DNA of 64,000 nucleotides from an uncultured Sinobacteraceae bacterium (GTDB lineage: Bacteria; Pseudomonadota; Gammaproteobacteria; Steroidobacterales; Steroidobacteraceae): contig CALEKY010000094.1 of NCBI GenBank assembly GCA_937902995.1, positions 1 to 64,000 on the forward strand, given 5' to 3'. Positions within the stretch are counted from its first letter, which is position 1. Each line of letters opens with the position of its first letter. The notes beneath the pieces were generated by a model that saw only the letters and a list, made by a program, of their open reading frames with translations, was not told where the DNA came from and ran no database searches. The translations under genes were made by a program, and so were the position numbers. Below, one piece after another: positions 52,007-61,403 of the stretch.

Positions 52007-54277
52007 ATGCTGCGCCGATCGGTGCGCTTGCTGATTGCAGCGGCGATGCTCCCTGCCTGGCACGTGTCGGCGAATTGCCCTGAGCCCGTTCAACCGAAGG
52101 AATCGGATGCACCGACGCTCGCTTCGATCGATCCGACGGCCCCGATTGCCGTGGAAAGCGACAGCGTCGAAGCCACAGGCGACGGGCGCATGCTGCTCAA
52201 AGGCGAAGTGACGATCAGCCAGCAGGCACGCACGATCAAGACCCAGGATGCAACCTATGACCGCGACTCGAATCGTTTCTCGGTCGAAGGCGGCGTCGAC
52301 TATGCCGATCCCACGCTCAGGATCCGCGGCACCGGTGCACAGGTCGACCCCGCGGGCAGCGTGACCTTTCGGGGCGCCGAGTTCGAGCTGCCGACGATTC
52401 CTGCACGAGGCTCGGCCGATCGCATTTCCGCAACATTGGAGGGCGACATCGAGCTCGATCGCGTCCGGTACACGACCTGCCCGATCGGCAACGAAGACTG
52501 GCTCCTCAGCGCGAGCGCGATCGACATCAGTCAACAGCGCGGTCTCGGCACCGGCCGCAACGTGCGCCTGGACTTCAAAGGCGTTCCGATCCTGTACGTG
52601 CCGTATTTTTCTTTCCCCGTGGGCAACGAACGCAAATCGGGATTTCTGTATCCGAACTTCGGCAGCCACTCGCGCGACGGCCTGTCGGTACCGTGGTACT
52701 GGAACATCCGTCCGAATTTCGATGCGACGCTCGTCCCCACCTACGACATTCGGCGTGGCGTGAAGCTCGACACCGAGTGGCGCTACTTGCTGAGGAACGG
52801 TCACGGCGTACTGGAAACGCAATGGCTGCCTCACGACGAAGATCGCGACACCGACCGCAGCTACATTCGTTTCATCAACCAGACCGATTTCACGCGCGCG
52901 CTTCGCCTCGATCTGGACGCTGCGGAGGTCAGCGACGAGCAATGGTTCGAAGATTTCGGACAAGGCCCCGAGGGTACGAGCGTCCTCTACCTGAGCCGCG
53001 CCGCACAGCTGTCCTATCGCACGAATCACTGGACATGGTTCGCTCGCGCCCAGAATTTCCAAACCGTCGACGAACGTATTCCTGAAGCGAGCCGCCCGTT
53101 CACGGTGCTCCCGCAAATCGGCGTGCGCGGATTGATTCCCAATCTGGCGTACGGGTTGACCTTTGCGCTCGACGGCGAGCTCGCGCACTTCACCCACACC
53201 GTGGACGATCCTTCAACGCTCGCCACCGGCGCGCGGCTCGATGTCGCGCCGCAAATCCGCATGCCGCTTCGCGGCGCCGGGATGTATCTCGAACCGGCCC
53301 TCGCTTGGCGATACACGGCGTACCTGCTCGAGGACATGCCTGCAGGTACCGACGACTCGCCGAGTCGCTCAGCTCCCATCTTCAGTCTCGATGGGAGCCT
53401 CAGCTTCGAACGTCTCACGGGATCGCGCGGGCAGCGGCTCCAAACCCTGGAGCCCCGCCTGATGTACTTGTACGTCCCGTATCGAAATCAGGACAACCTT
53501 CCGGTATTCGATACGACTGTTGCCGACTTGAATCTCGTACAGCTCTTTCGGACGAACCGCTACACGGGTTGGGATCGATTGAGCGATGCCAATCAGCTGA
53601 GCGTTGGCATCACTTCGCGGCTGCTCGATGCCGAGAATGGCAAGCAATTCATTTCCGCCACGATCGGCCAGGCATTCTATTTCCGCGAGCCGCGCGTGAC
53701 GTTACCGGGCGAGCCGCTCGACGACACCGAGAGCTCGGACATCATCGCCGAGCTGCAGCTCACGGCCTATCAGAACTGGAACATCAGGATGGGCGTGCAA
53801 TGGGATCCGGACGATACGCGTTCGGAACGCGGCGAAGTGCAGATCCAGTATCGGCCCAACTACGATCGCGTCGTCAATGTCGGCTACCGCTTTCGGCGCG
53901 GCATCGGCACTTCCGACCTCGATCCGGCGGACCCGAGTGCGTCCGGACCATTCAGCGTGACGCGCCGCAGCCTCGAGCAGATCGATGGGTCGGCCGCCTG
54001 GCCCATCGGCGAGCGCTGGAGCGCCTACGCGCGGATGGTGTACTCGCTCGAAGATCGGCAGGCGCTCGACCAATTCGCGGGCATCGAGTACCGCTCGTGC
54101 TGCTGGCGACTGCGGCTCGTCGGCCGCCGCTATGTCCGCAGCCGCGAGGGCGACATGGACACGAGCATCCTGCTGCAGCTTGAACTTAACGGGCTCTCCA
54201 GTGTCGGAACCGGCGCCGATACTTTCCTGGAGCGCTCGATTCGGGGATACTCGTCGCGAGCGCCGGAACTGCGGTAA
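52007..54277 (+). CDS. lptD: LPS-assembly protein LptD
   Basis: Outer-membrane LPS translocon. The protein (756 residues from this start) has a signal peptide (MLRRSVRLLIAAAMLPAWHVSA) and an N-terminal jellyroll (GEVTISQQARTIKTQDATYDRD). A barrel domain follows, with VPYFSFPVGNERKSGFLYPNFG. Cys residues for disulfides are present (NCPEP near the mature N-terminus, TTCP and the SCCWRLR pair). The start is uncertain: ATG 51962 is in frame and the TATAAT nearby favours 52007. It begins the conserved lptD-surA-pdxA-rsmA-apaG-apaH group. Confidence 0.95.
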   Translation: MLRRSVRLLIAAAMLPAWHVSANCPEPVQPKESDAPTLASIDPTAPIAVESDSVEATGDGRMLLKGEVTISQQARTIKTQDATYDRDSNRFSVEGGVDYADPTLRIRGTGAQVDPAGSVTFRGAEFELPTIPARGSADRISATLEGDIELDRVRYTTCPIGNEDWLLSASAIDISQQRGLGTGRNVRLDFKGVPILYVPYFSFPVGNERKSGFLYPNFGSHSRDGLSVPWYWNIRPNFDATLVPTYDIRRGVKLDTEWRYLLRNGHGVLETQWLPHDEDRDTDRSYIRFINQTDFTRALRLDLDAAEVSDEQWFEDFGQGPEGTSVLYLSRAAQLSYRTNHWTWFARAQNFQTVDERIPEASRPFTVLPQIGVRGLIPNLAYGLTFALDGELAHFTHTVDDPSTLATGARLDVAPQIRMPLRGAGMYLEPALAWRYTAYLLEDMPAGTDDSPSRSAPIFSLDGSLSFERLTGSRGQRLQTLEPRLMYLYVPYRNQDNLPVFDTTVADLNLVQLFRTNRYTGWDRLSDANQLSVGITSRLLDAENGKQFISATIGQAFYFREPRVTLPGEPLDDTESSDIIAELQLTAYQNWNIRMGVQWDPDDTRSERGEVQIQYRPNYDRVVNVGYRFRRGIGTSDLDPADPSASGPFSVTRRSLEQIDGSAAWPIGERWSAYARMVYSLEDRQALDQFAGIEYRSCCWRLRLVGRRYVRSREGDMDTSILLQLELNGLSSVGTGADTFLERSIRGYSSRAPELR

Positions 54278-54367
54278 CCAGCTGACCCACCGGCCATTTA
54301 GCCACGAACCGACCCACTGCCGCGAATGCAGATTCCGGGTCTCATTGATTTGTCAGGCGACACTTGC

Positions 54368-55678
54368 ATGAAACTTGCGCGTCTTGCTTCGTTCATTTTG
54401 ACGCTCGCGCTGCTGCCGGCATTGACGCTGAGCCAGACGCGGGAGCTGTCCTCGAGCGGCGTACTGCTCGATCGGATCGCAGCCATCGTCAATGACGGCG
54501 TCGTGCTCATGAGCGAGCTGGATCAACAGACCGAGCAGATCATCGAGAGACTGCGCGAGCAGAACACCGAGCTGCCGCCCCGCAACGTGCTGCGCCGACA
54601 GATTCTCGAGCGCCTGATCATCGAAGAAATCCAGATGCAACGTGCGCAACGGCTCGGCATCGAGGTATCGGACGAGATGCTGAACGGCGCGCTCGCGGAC
54701 ATCGCCCAGCGCAACAACATCAGCTTCGCCGATCTGCCCCGCGCGCTCGAGTCGCAAGGCATCGACTACCGCGCGTATCGCGAGGACATGCGCAAACAGA
54801 TCACGCTGCAGCTATTGCGTCAGCGCGACGTGATCAACCGTATCAACATCTCGCCTCGCGAGCTCGAACAAGCGCTCGCGCGGCTGCAAAGCGCGCCCGA
54901 TCAGAACAGCGAGTACAACGTCTCGCACATTCTGATCTCCGTGCCCGTCACTGCCTCGCCCGAGCAGATTCAAGCGCGCGAAGCGCGTGCACAGGAGGTG
55001 TACGAGAAGGCCAAGGCCGGTCAGGATTTCGCCCAGCTCGCCGTCACCTATTCGGACAGCACGACGAACATCGAAGGCGGTGCGCTCGGCTGGCGCAAAG
55101 GCTCGCAGCTTCCTTCGATCCTGAGCGACCTGGTTCCGAAAATGAAGCCGGGCGATATCTCCGAACCCATCCGTACGCCGAGCGGCTTCCACATCTTCCG
55201 CTTGAACGAAGTGCGCGGCGGCATTCAGCAGGCCATCGTGAGCCAAGTTCATGCTCGGCACATCCTGCTGCGTCCGAACGAGCTCGAGGACGATGAAACC
55301 GTGCGCCAGAAACTCGCGGACATTCGCCGGCGCGTGCTCGAAGGCGGCGAGGATTTCGGCGCGATCGCGGCGGTGACTTCGCAGGACCCAGGCTCCGCGC
55401 CGCAAGGCGGCGATCTCGGCTGGGCCGGTCCCGGCACCTTCGTACCGGAGTTCGAGCGTCAGCTCGATGCCTTGAACGAAAACGAAATCAGCGAGCCGTT
55501 CAGGACGCCGTACGGCTGGCACATCGTGCAGCTGCTCGGCCGCCGCGTACACGACGTCACGCAAGACCGACTGCGCCAGATGGTGTTCGCGCAACTACGC
55601 GAGTCCAAGGCCGAAGAAGAAACCGAGCTCTGGCTGCGCCGCTTGCGGGACGAAGCGTTCGTCGAATACCGAATGTAG
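54368..55678 (+). CDS. surA: Periplasmic chaperone / peptidyl-prolyl isomerase SurA
   Basis: 436-residue periplasmic chaperone for outer-membrane proteins. A signal peptide (LASFILTLALLPALTLS) precedes the N-domain (VLLDRIAAIVNDGVVLMSELDQQ) and two parvulin domains, the first with VSHILISVPV and GGALGWRKG, the second with ARHILLRPNEL and GGDLGWAGPG. The start at 54368 is preferred to the frame start at 54326, which lacks a signal. It lies 90 nt after lptD. Confidence 0.96.
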   Translation: MKLARLASFILTLALLPALTLSQTRELSSSGVLLDRIAAIVNDGVVLMSELDQQTEQIIERLREQNTELPPRNVLRRQILERLIIEEIQMQRAQRLGIEVSDEMLNGALADIAQRNNISFADLPRALESQGIDYRAYREDMRKQITLQLLRQRDVINRINISPRELEQALARLQSAPDQNSEYNVSHILISVPVTASPEQIQAREARAQEVYEKAKAGQDFAQLAVTYSDSTTNIEGGALGWRKGSQLPSILSDLVPKMKPGDISEPIRTPSGFHIFRLNEVRGGIQQAIVSQVHARHILLRPNELEDDETVRQKLADIRRRVLEGGEDFGAIAAVTSQDPGSAPQGGDLGWAGPGTFVPEFERQLDALNENEISEPFRTPYGWHIVQLLGRRVHDVTQDRLRQMVFAQLRESKAEEETELWLRRLRDEAFVEYRM

Positions 55679-55713
55679 GTTCCGCAGCGCGTTGTCGCGC
55701 CGGACCCGACGTC

Positions 55714-56706
55714 ATGTCCCTACCCCGCATCATCGTTACGTCCGGCGAGCCGGCGGGCATCGGCCCCGATCTGTGTATCGACATCGCGCAACGCGCTTGG
55801 CCTTGCGAGCTCGTGTTCGCCGGCGACGAGCAAGTGTTCGTTGCACGCGCACGTAATCTCGGCGCAAGCGTCAACGTGGTTCCTTGGAGCCTCGAGAAAC
55901 CGCGCGCCCACGAAGCAGGCGTTCTTTCGGTCCTGCACATTCCCACCGCTGCCGTACCGGTGCCGGGAAAACTGGATGTGGCGAACGCGCCCTACGTGTT
56001 GAACATGCTCGATGCAGCAATCGACGGCTGCATGCGGGGCACGTTTGCAGCGGTGGTGACGGCCCCAGTGCAAAAGAGCGTGATCGCCGACAGCGGCGTG
56101 CCGTTCACGGGTCACACCGAGTACCTCGCTGAACGGACCGGCGCGCCGTTACCGGTCATGCTGCTGGTAGCGAAGGAGCTGCGCGTTGCGCTTGCCACGA
56201 CACACCTTCCGCTCACCGAAGTGAGCCGCGCCATCACACCGGATCTGTTGACCGACGTGATTCGCGTGCTCGATCGCGACTTGCGAACGCGATTCGGCAT
56301 TGCTCAACCGCGCATTCTCGTTTGCGGCCTGAACCCGCATGCCGGCGAATCCGGTCATTTGGGTCGCGAGGAGATCGACACGATCGCACCGACGCTCGAT
56401 CGGCTACGTCGCGACGGGCTCGTGCTCATCGGCCCGGCTCCAGCGGACACCGCATTCACGCCGCGCATGCTCTCGCAGGCCGATGCCGTGCTCGCGATGT
56501 ACCACGACCAAGGATTGCCCGTGCTCAAGTACGCAGGATTCGGGCACGCCGTGAACGTGACGCTCGGCCTGCCGATCATCCGTACTTCCGTCGATCACGG
56601 CACGGCGCTCGAGCTCGCCGGCACGGGCAAGGCCGATGCAGGCAGCCTCATCGCAGCCGTCGAGCTCGCGTTGCAGCTCGCCGCAGCGACAGAGCGCGCG
56701 TCTTAG
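55714..56706 (+). CDS. pdxA: 4-hydroxythreonine-4-phosphate dehydrogenase PdxA
   Basis: Pyridoxal phosphate biosynthesis enzyme, 330 residues. Metal-binding His residues are in TGHTEYLAER, NPHAGES and MYHDQGLPV, with ITSGEPAGIGPDL-like IVTSGEPAGIGP at the start. Length is normal. It follows surA by 35 nt and precedes rsmA by 51 nt in the standard order. Confidence 0.96.
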   Translation: MSLPRIIVTSGEPAGIGPDLCIDIAQRAWPCELVFAGDEQVFVARARNLGASVNVVPWSLEKPRAHEAGVLSVLHIPTAAVPVPGKLDVANAPYVLNMLDAAIDGCMRGTFAAVVTAPVQKSVIADSGVPFTGHTEYLAERTGAPLPVMLLVAKELRVALATTHLPLTEVSRAITPDLLTDVIRVLDRDLRTRFGIAQPRILVCGLNPHAGESGHLGREEIDTIAPTLDRLRRDGLVLIGPAPADTAFTPRMLSQADAVLAMYHDQGLPVLKYAGFGHAVNVTLGLPIIRTSVDHGTALELAGTGKADAGSLIAAVELALQLAAATERAS

Positions 56707-56757
56707 GTTTTCCATTTCGCATCCCCGACCGGATCGAAGCGAACGGCGAAAATCGAC

Positions 56758-57558
56758 ATGCATCGCGCACGCAAACGCTTCGGCCAGCACTTCCTGCACG
56801 ACCGCGGCATCATCGAGAAGATCATTGCCGCGATTGCGCCCACCACCAGTGACCGGCTCGTCGAGATCGGCCCCGGGCTCGGCGCCATCACGCTGCCGCT
56901 CCTCGAACGCGTGGGCAGCCTCGATGCGATCGAAATCGACCGCGATGCGATTCGGTATCTAGAAGAGATCGCTGTTCCGTACGGCGAGCTGCGCATCCAC
57001 GAAGCCGACGTGCTCGAGTTCGATTTCGCTCCGTTGGCAGGCAGACAGAAGCTCCGCGCGGTCGGCAATCTCCCCTACAACATTTCGACGCCGCTGCTGT
57101 TTCGCTTGCTCGAGCAGCGCGAGCTCTTCGTCGACATGCATTTCATGCTGCAAAAGGAAGTCGTCGCGCGCATGGCCGCGCGCGCCGGCGACGAGGACTA
57201 CGGACGGCTTTCGGTCATGCTGGCTCCGTGGGTGCGAGTCGAAAAATTGTTCGATATCGGACCCGGCGCCTTCAAACCTCCGCCGCGCGTCGATTCGACT
57301 TTCGTGCGGCTGAAACCGCACGCAGAAGCGCCCTTCGAGATCGAAGACGAACGCAAGTTTGCGCGCATCGTTGCCGCCGCATTTTCGCAGCGGCGCAAAA
57401 CCTTACGTAATGCGCTGAAACCGCTGTTGTCCGAGGCGCAGATCGAACGCGCAGGCATCGATCCGGGAGCACGCGCGGAAACGGTGCCGCCGGCTGGATT
57501 CGCCGCGCTCGCTAGACAACTCGACCCGCCAGTGTGTACAACAGGCGCGAACGACTGA
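56758..57558 (+). CDS. rsmA: 16S rRNA dimethyladenosine transferase RsmA (KsgA)
   Basis: Dimethylates A1518 and A1519 of 16S rRNA. The 266-residue protein has KRFGQHFLHD, IGPGLGAITLPLLERVGSL and the catalytic NLPYNISTPLL. It is in the standard order after pdxA. A universal stress gene, rather than apaG, follows 33 nt downstream. Confidence 0.97.
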   Translation: MHRARKRFGQHFLHDRGIIEKIIAAIAPTTSDRLVEIGPGLGAITLPLLERVGSLDAIEIDRDAIRYLEEIAVPYGELRIHEADVLEFDFAPLAGRQKLRAVGNLPYNISTPLLFRLLEQRELFVDMHFMLQKEVVARMAARAGDEDYGRLSVMLAPWVRVEKLFDIGPGAFKPPPRVDSTFVRLKPHAEAPFEIEDERKFARIVAAAFSQRRKTLRNALKPLLSEAQIERAGIDPGARAETVPPAGFAALARQLDPPVCTTGAND

Positions 57559-57591
57559 CGAGGAATTTGGCCGGCTGACGGGGGACATGCG

Positions 57592-58023
57592 ATGGCGGGC
57601 TATAAGAACATTTTGCTGGTCGTCGATTTGTCGGAGGACAGCCGGGTGATCGGCGAGCGCGCCAAATCCGTGGCAGCGGCCCATGGAGCGCAAATCACCC
57701 TGCTGCATGTTGTCGAGTACGTCCCCGTCGAACCGATGGGCGAAGCGCTGCTACCGACCGTGCAGATCGAAAGCGAGCTGGTCGATCGCGCACGCACGAA
57801 GCTCGCCGAGCTCGCCCGTGACCTCGGGCTCGAGAGCAGCAAGCAGCTCGTCGAAACCGGCAGCATCAAGGCCGAAATCATCCGCACCGCACAGAAATTG
57901 GCCAGCGATCTCATCGTGCTCGGCAGCCGCGAGCGTCACGGGTTGGCCATTCTGTTGAATTTCACCGAAGACACGATTCTGCACGCCGCACCCTGCGATG
58001 TGCTGGCCGTTCGGCTGCACTGA
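57592..58023 (+). CDS. Universal stress protein (UspA family)
   Basis: 143-residue UspA-family nucleotide-binding protein. It begins GYKNILLVVDLSEDS and has the characteristic ILGSRERHGLAILLNFTEDTILHAAPCDVLAV (here VLGSRERHG), like Escherichia UspA. It lies between rsmA and apaG, which are usually adjacent. Its target is unknown. Confidence 0.92.
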   Translation: MAGYKNILLVVDLSEDSRVIGERAKSVAAAHGAQITLLHVVEYVPVEPMGEALLPTVQIESELVDRARTKLAELARDLGLESSKQLVETGSIKAEIIRTAQKLASDLIVLGSRERHGLAILLNFTEDTILHAAPCDVLAVRLH

Positions 58024-58085
58024 TTCGGAACACCGTTCATCCGGACGCCGCGCGGGCTGCCGCGCCGACTGATAAGATCGCGCCC

Positions 58086-58466
58086 ATGAGCGATTCCACG
58101 CACAAGATCCGCGTCGACGTGAGCGCCAATTACGTCGACGAGCAATCCAAGCCCGAGGAAGGCCACTACGTCTTTTCTTACACGATCACGATCCGCAACG
58201 AAGGCAAGGTTCCGGCGCGCCTGCTCACGCGGCATTGGGTGATCACCGACGCCAACGGCAAGGTCAAGGAAGTGCGCGGCGAAGGCGTCGTGGGCGAACA
58301 GCCTTACTTGCTTCCCGGCCAAGGCTTTCGTTATTCCAGTGCGGCCGTGCTCGAAACGCCGGTCGGCGCCATGCAAGGCAGCTATCACATGCTCGCCGAC
58401 GATGGCGCACATTTCGATGCGCCGATTACGCCGTTCACGCTGGCGATGCCTGGGATGCTGCATTGA
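58086..58466 (+). CDS. apaG: ApaG (CorD) protein
   Basis: 126-residue beta-sandwich protein of the ApaG family, with YVFSYTITIRNEGKVPARLLTRHWVITDANG and GFRYSSAAVLETPVGAMQGSYHML. It precedes apaH as usual. Exact function is not established (associated with Co2+ resistance and Mg2+ transport). Confidence 0.94.
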   Translation: MSDSTHKIRVDVSANYVDEQSKPEEGHYVFSYTITIRNEGKVPARLLTRHWVITDANGKVKEVRGEGVVGEQPYLLPGQGFRYSSAAVLETPVGAMQGSYHMLADDGAHFDAPITPFTLAMPGMLH

Positions 58467-58562
58467 CCGAAGCGTGACGGGTCACGGGCGGCAGGCAACG
58501 GCAAGAGCGCTCGTCGACCTTGATTAGACTCTGCGCTGCCACCGACTGTAGCTCTAGCGCTC

Positions 58563-59405
58563 ATGCCCACTTACGCCATCGGCGACATCCAGGGGTGTTG
58601 CGACGAATTCGAGGCGCTGCTCGAACGCATCGCTTTCGATCCGAAGCACGATCGGCTTTGGCTGGTCGGCGATCTCGTCAATCGCGGGCCTCGCTCGCTC
58701 GACGTATTGCGGCTCGTGCACAGGCTCGGCGATTCGGTCACCACCGTGCTCGGAAATCACGATCTGCATTTGCTGGCCGTCGCCTCGACGCCGGGCCTCC
58801 ATCCCAAGCGCGGCGACACGATCGACGAAATACTTGCCGCACCAGACCGCGATGAGCTCCTCGATTGGCTGCGACACCGGCCGATCCTGCATCACGATCC
58901 GGCATTGAATTACACGATGGTGCATGCCGGAGTGGCGCCTCAGTGGGATCTTGCAACGGCACGCCGCTGCGCAGCGGAGCTCGAGGACGCGTTAAGGGAC
59001 GAGCGAACGGCGGCAGACTTGTTCGCCCACATGTACGGTAATCAGCCGGATCGCTGGTCGGAAGATCTGCAGGGTTTCGATCGTCTGCGCTTCATCACGA
59101 ACTGTTTCACGCGCCTGCGCTTTGTCACGGAAGACGGCAGGTTGGCTTTGAAACACAAAGGCACGATCGCCCAGGCACCGGCGGGACTGATACCGTGGTT
59201 CCAAGCGCCAGGACGACGTACGCGCGGCGAGCGAATCGTTTGCGGTCATTGGTCGGCGCTCGGATTCTACGAAGGCGATGACGTGCTCAGCATCGACACC
59301 GGCTGCGTCTGGGGCGGCTCGCTCTGCGCGGTCCGGCTCGACGAACGCGCAGAGCCCGTCTTCGTTGCTTGCAGCTCCTCGAAATTGAAACCGGGCGACG
59401 ACTGA
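58563..59405 (+). CDS. apaH: Diadenosine tetraphosphatase ApaH
   Basis: Hydrolyses Ap4A symmetrically. The 280-residue protein has metallophosphatase motifs GDIQGCCDE, GDLVNRGP and GNHDLHLL, and the conserved ICGHWSALGFY-like VCGHWSALGF and GCVWGGSL. It ends the lptD-apaH group; the kynurenine operon follows after 159 nt. Confidence 0.96.
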   Translation: MPTYAIGDIQGCCDEFEALLERIAFDPKHDRLWLVGDLVNRGPRSLDVLRLVHRLGDSVTTVLGNHDLHLLAVASTPGLHPKRGDTIDEILAAPDRDELLDWLRHRPILHHDPALNYTMVHAGVAPQWDLATARRCAAELEDALRDERTAADLFAHMYGNQPDRWSEDLQGFDRLRFITNCFTRLRFVTEDGRLALKHKGTIAQAPAGLIPWFQAPGRRTRGERIVCGHWSALGFYEGDDVLSIDTGCVWGGSLCAVRLDERAEPVFVACSSSKLKPGDD

Positions 59406-59532
59406 ACGCTCGGCATCCGCTTGCACGAACGGCCCGCGAGCATTTGCCGCATCGACCGCGCCGTCCCTCGCGAGAAACCGAAGTCTCGGCGGAAACTCTG
59501 CATTTCTTGCGTGCCGCATAATGCCTTGAGGC

Positions 59533-59538
59533 TATACT
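59533..59538 (+). promoter_or_regulatory. Candidate -10 element of the haaO-kynU-kmo operon
   Basis: TATACT lies 27 nt upstream of the haaO start; a TTGCGT hexamer 20 nt before it could be a poor -35. No repressor site was recognised. Confidence 0.3.
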
Positions 59539-59564
59539 GCTCGGCGACGATCTAGAGGCGACCT

Positions 59565-60080
59565 ATGAAACCGCTGCTGTCCTTCAATTTCCGCGAATGG
59601 ATCGACGCACATCGCGAGTACTTGAAGCCGCCGGTCTGTAACCGGCTCGTCTTTCGCGAATCCGAGTTCATCATCATGGTCGTCGGCGGCCCGAACTCGC
59701 GCACCGATTATCACGACGACCCGGGCGAGGAATTCTTCTATCAGCTCGAAGGCGACATGCTGTTGCGCACGATGCAGGACGGCAAGCGCGTCGACATCCC
59801 GATCAAGGAAGGCGAAATCCTGCTCCTGCCGGCGCACGTTCCGCATTCGCCGCAACGTTATGAGAACACGGTCGGTCTCGTCATCGAGCGCAAGAGACGT
59901 CCCGACGAGAAGGATGGCTTCTTGTGGTATTGCGACCGTTGCAATGCTCCGCTCTATTCGGAGTACCTGCACGTCACCGACATCGTGGCGCAACTCCCGC
60001 CCATCTTCGACCGGTTCTACGGATCGGTGGAAAATCGCACGTGCCGGTCCTGCGGCTGGGTCATGCCGCCGAGAACGTGA
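59565..60080 (+). CDS. nbaC: 3-hydroxyanthranilate 3,4-dioxygenase
   Basis: Opens 3-hydroxyanthranilate to the precursor of quinolinate. The 171-residue cupin has Fe ligands His in TDYHDDP, Glu in EEFFYQLEG and His in PHSPQR. A rubredoxin-like C-terminal zinc/iron site has the CDRC and CRSC pairs typical of bacterial enzymes (also called HaaO). It is the first gene of a tryptophan-catabolic cluster. Confidence 0.95.
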   Translation: MKPLLSFNFREWIDAHREYLKPPVCNRLVFRESEFIIMVVGGPNSRTDYHDDPGEEFFYQLEGDMLLRTMQDGKRVDIPIKEGEILLLPAHVPHSPQRYENTVGLVIERKRRPDEKDGFLWYCDRCNAPLYSEYLHVTDIVAQLPPIFDRFYGSVENRTCRSCGWVMPPRT

Positions 60081-60113
60081 CGCTCGCCGGCTGAGTTTCG
60101 AACGCCTCCAGCA

Positions 60114-61403
60114 ATGACTGGTTTGACTCGTGACGATGCAGTCGCGCTCGATGCCCAAGATGCATTGAGGTCGCTGCGCGCAGCATTTCATATCCCGCGC
60201 CGCGAAAACGGCACCGAGGCCGTCTATCTGTGCGGCCATTCATTGGGGCTTGCACCGAAACGAGCGCTCGCGATCGTCAACGAAGAACTGGACGCGTGGG
60301 CACAACGGGGTGTCGAGGGCCACTTCACCGGACAGCGTCCGTGGTTGTCGTACCACGAACAGGTGACCCGAGGATTGGCTACGCTGGCCGGCGCGTTGCC
60401 GATCGAAGTCGTCGCGATGAACTCGCTGACGGTCAATCTGCATCTACTGTTGACGAGTTTCTATCGTCCGAGCGGCCGTCGGCGAAAGATCCTGCTCGAG
60501 TCGCACGCCTTCTCTTCGGACCGCTACGCCATCGAATCGCAAGTCCGCCTGCACGGGTTGGATCCGAGCGATGCCGTCGTGATCGTCTCGCCGCGCGACG
60601 GCGAAGACGTGCTGCGCACGGAGGACATCTGCGCCGCGATCGAAAACACTGGCGATGCTCTTGCCACCGTGCTGCTGCCCGGCGTGCAGTACCTGACCGG
60701 ACAACGCCTCGATATGGAGACGATCACGCGTAGCGCCCACAGTGTCGGGAGCACGGTTGGATTCGACCTCGCCCACGCAATGGGGAATACGCCCCTCGCG
60801 CTCCACGACTGGAACGTAGATTTCGCGGTGTGGTGCAGCTACAAGTATCTGAACAGCGGCCCTGGCGCGATCGGCGGCGCATTCGTTCATGAGCGACATG
60901 CTCATTCGCCGATTCCACGATTGGCCGGCTGGTGGGGGCACGACAAACAGTCGCGCTTCGCCATGCCGCCCACGTTCCATGCACTCCCGGGCGCAGAAGG
61001 CTGGCAGATCTCGAACCCGCCGATTTTTTCCCTGGCTCCGCTGATCGCGTCACTTGCGCTCTTCGAACAAGCGGGCTTCGATCGATTGCGGGCCAAATCG
61101 CAGGCGCTCACGAACTACCTCGAGTGTGCGCTGCTCGCGCGCGCAGCCGACGCGGTGCAAATTCTCACGCCGCGCGACCCGCAATGGCGCGGCTGTCAGC
61201 TTTCCATTCGTCTGCGACGCCCGAGAGAAACAGCACGAGCGATTCACGATGAGCTGACGAAGCGCGGCTTCGTGTGCGACTGGCGCGAGCCCGACGTGAT
61301 TCGCGTTGCGCCCGTGCCGTTGTACAACACGTTCCTCGAAGTCTGGGAATTCGTCGATGCCTTGAGCGTGCTGCTCGAGAAAAGCAGCGTTCCTTCCGCA
61401 TGA
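60114..61403 (+). CDS. kynU: Kynureninase
   Basis: PLP-dependent hydrolase that cleaves 3-hydroxykynurenine or kynurenine to anthranilates. The 429-residue sequence has LCGHSLGLAPKR, the PLP-Lys region WCSYKYLNSGPGAIGG and a FEQAGFDRLRAKS segment. It lies between the dioxygenase and kmo; its stop overlaps the kmo start. Confidence 0.96.
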   Translation: MTGLTRDDAVALDAQDALRSLRAAFHIPRRENGTEAVYLCGHSLGLAPKRALAIVNEELDAWAQRGVEGHFTGQRPWLSYHEQVTRGLATLAGALPIEVVAMNSLTVNLHLLLTSFYRPSGRRRKILLESHAFSSDRYAIESQVRLHGLDPSDAVVIVSPRDGEDVLRTEDICAAIENTGDALATVLLPGVQYLTGQRLDMETITRSAHSVGSTVGFDLAHAMGNTPLALHDWNVDFAVWCSYKYLNSGPGAIGGAFVHERHAHSPIPRLAGWWGHDKQSRFAMPPTFHALPGAEGWQISNPPIFSLAPLIASLALFEQAGFDRLRAKSQALTNYLECALLARAADAVQILTPRDPQWRGCQLSIRLRRPRETARAIHDELTKRGFVCDWREPDVIRVAPVPLYNTFLEVWEFVDALSVLLEKSSVPSA

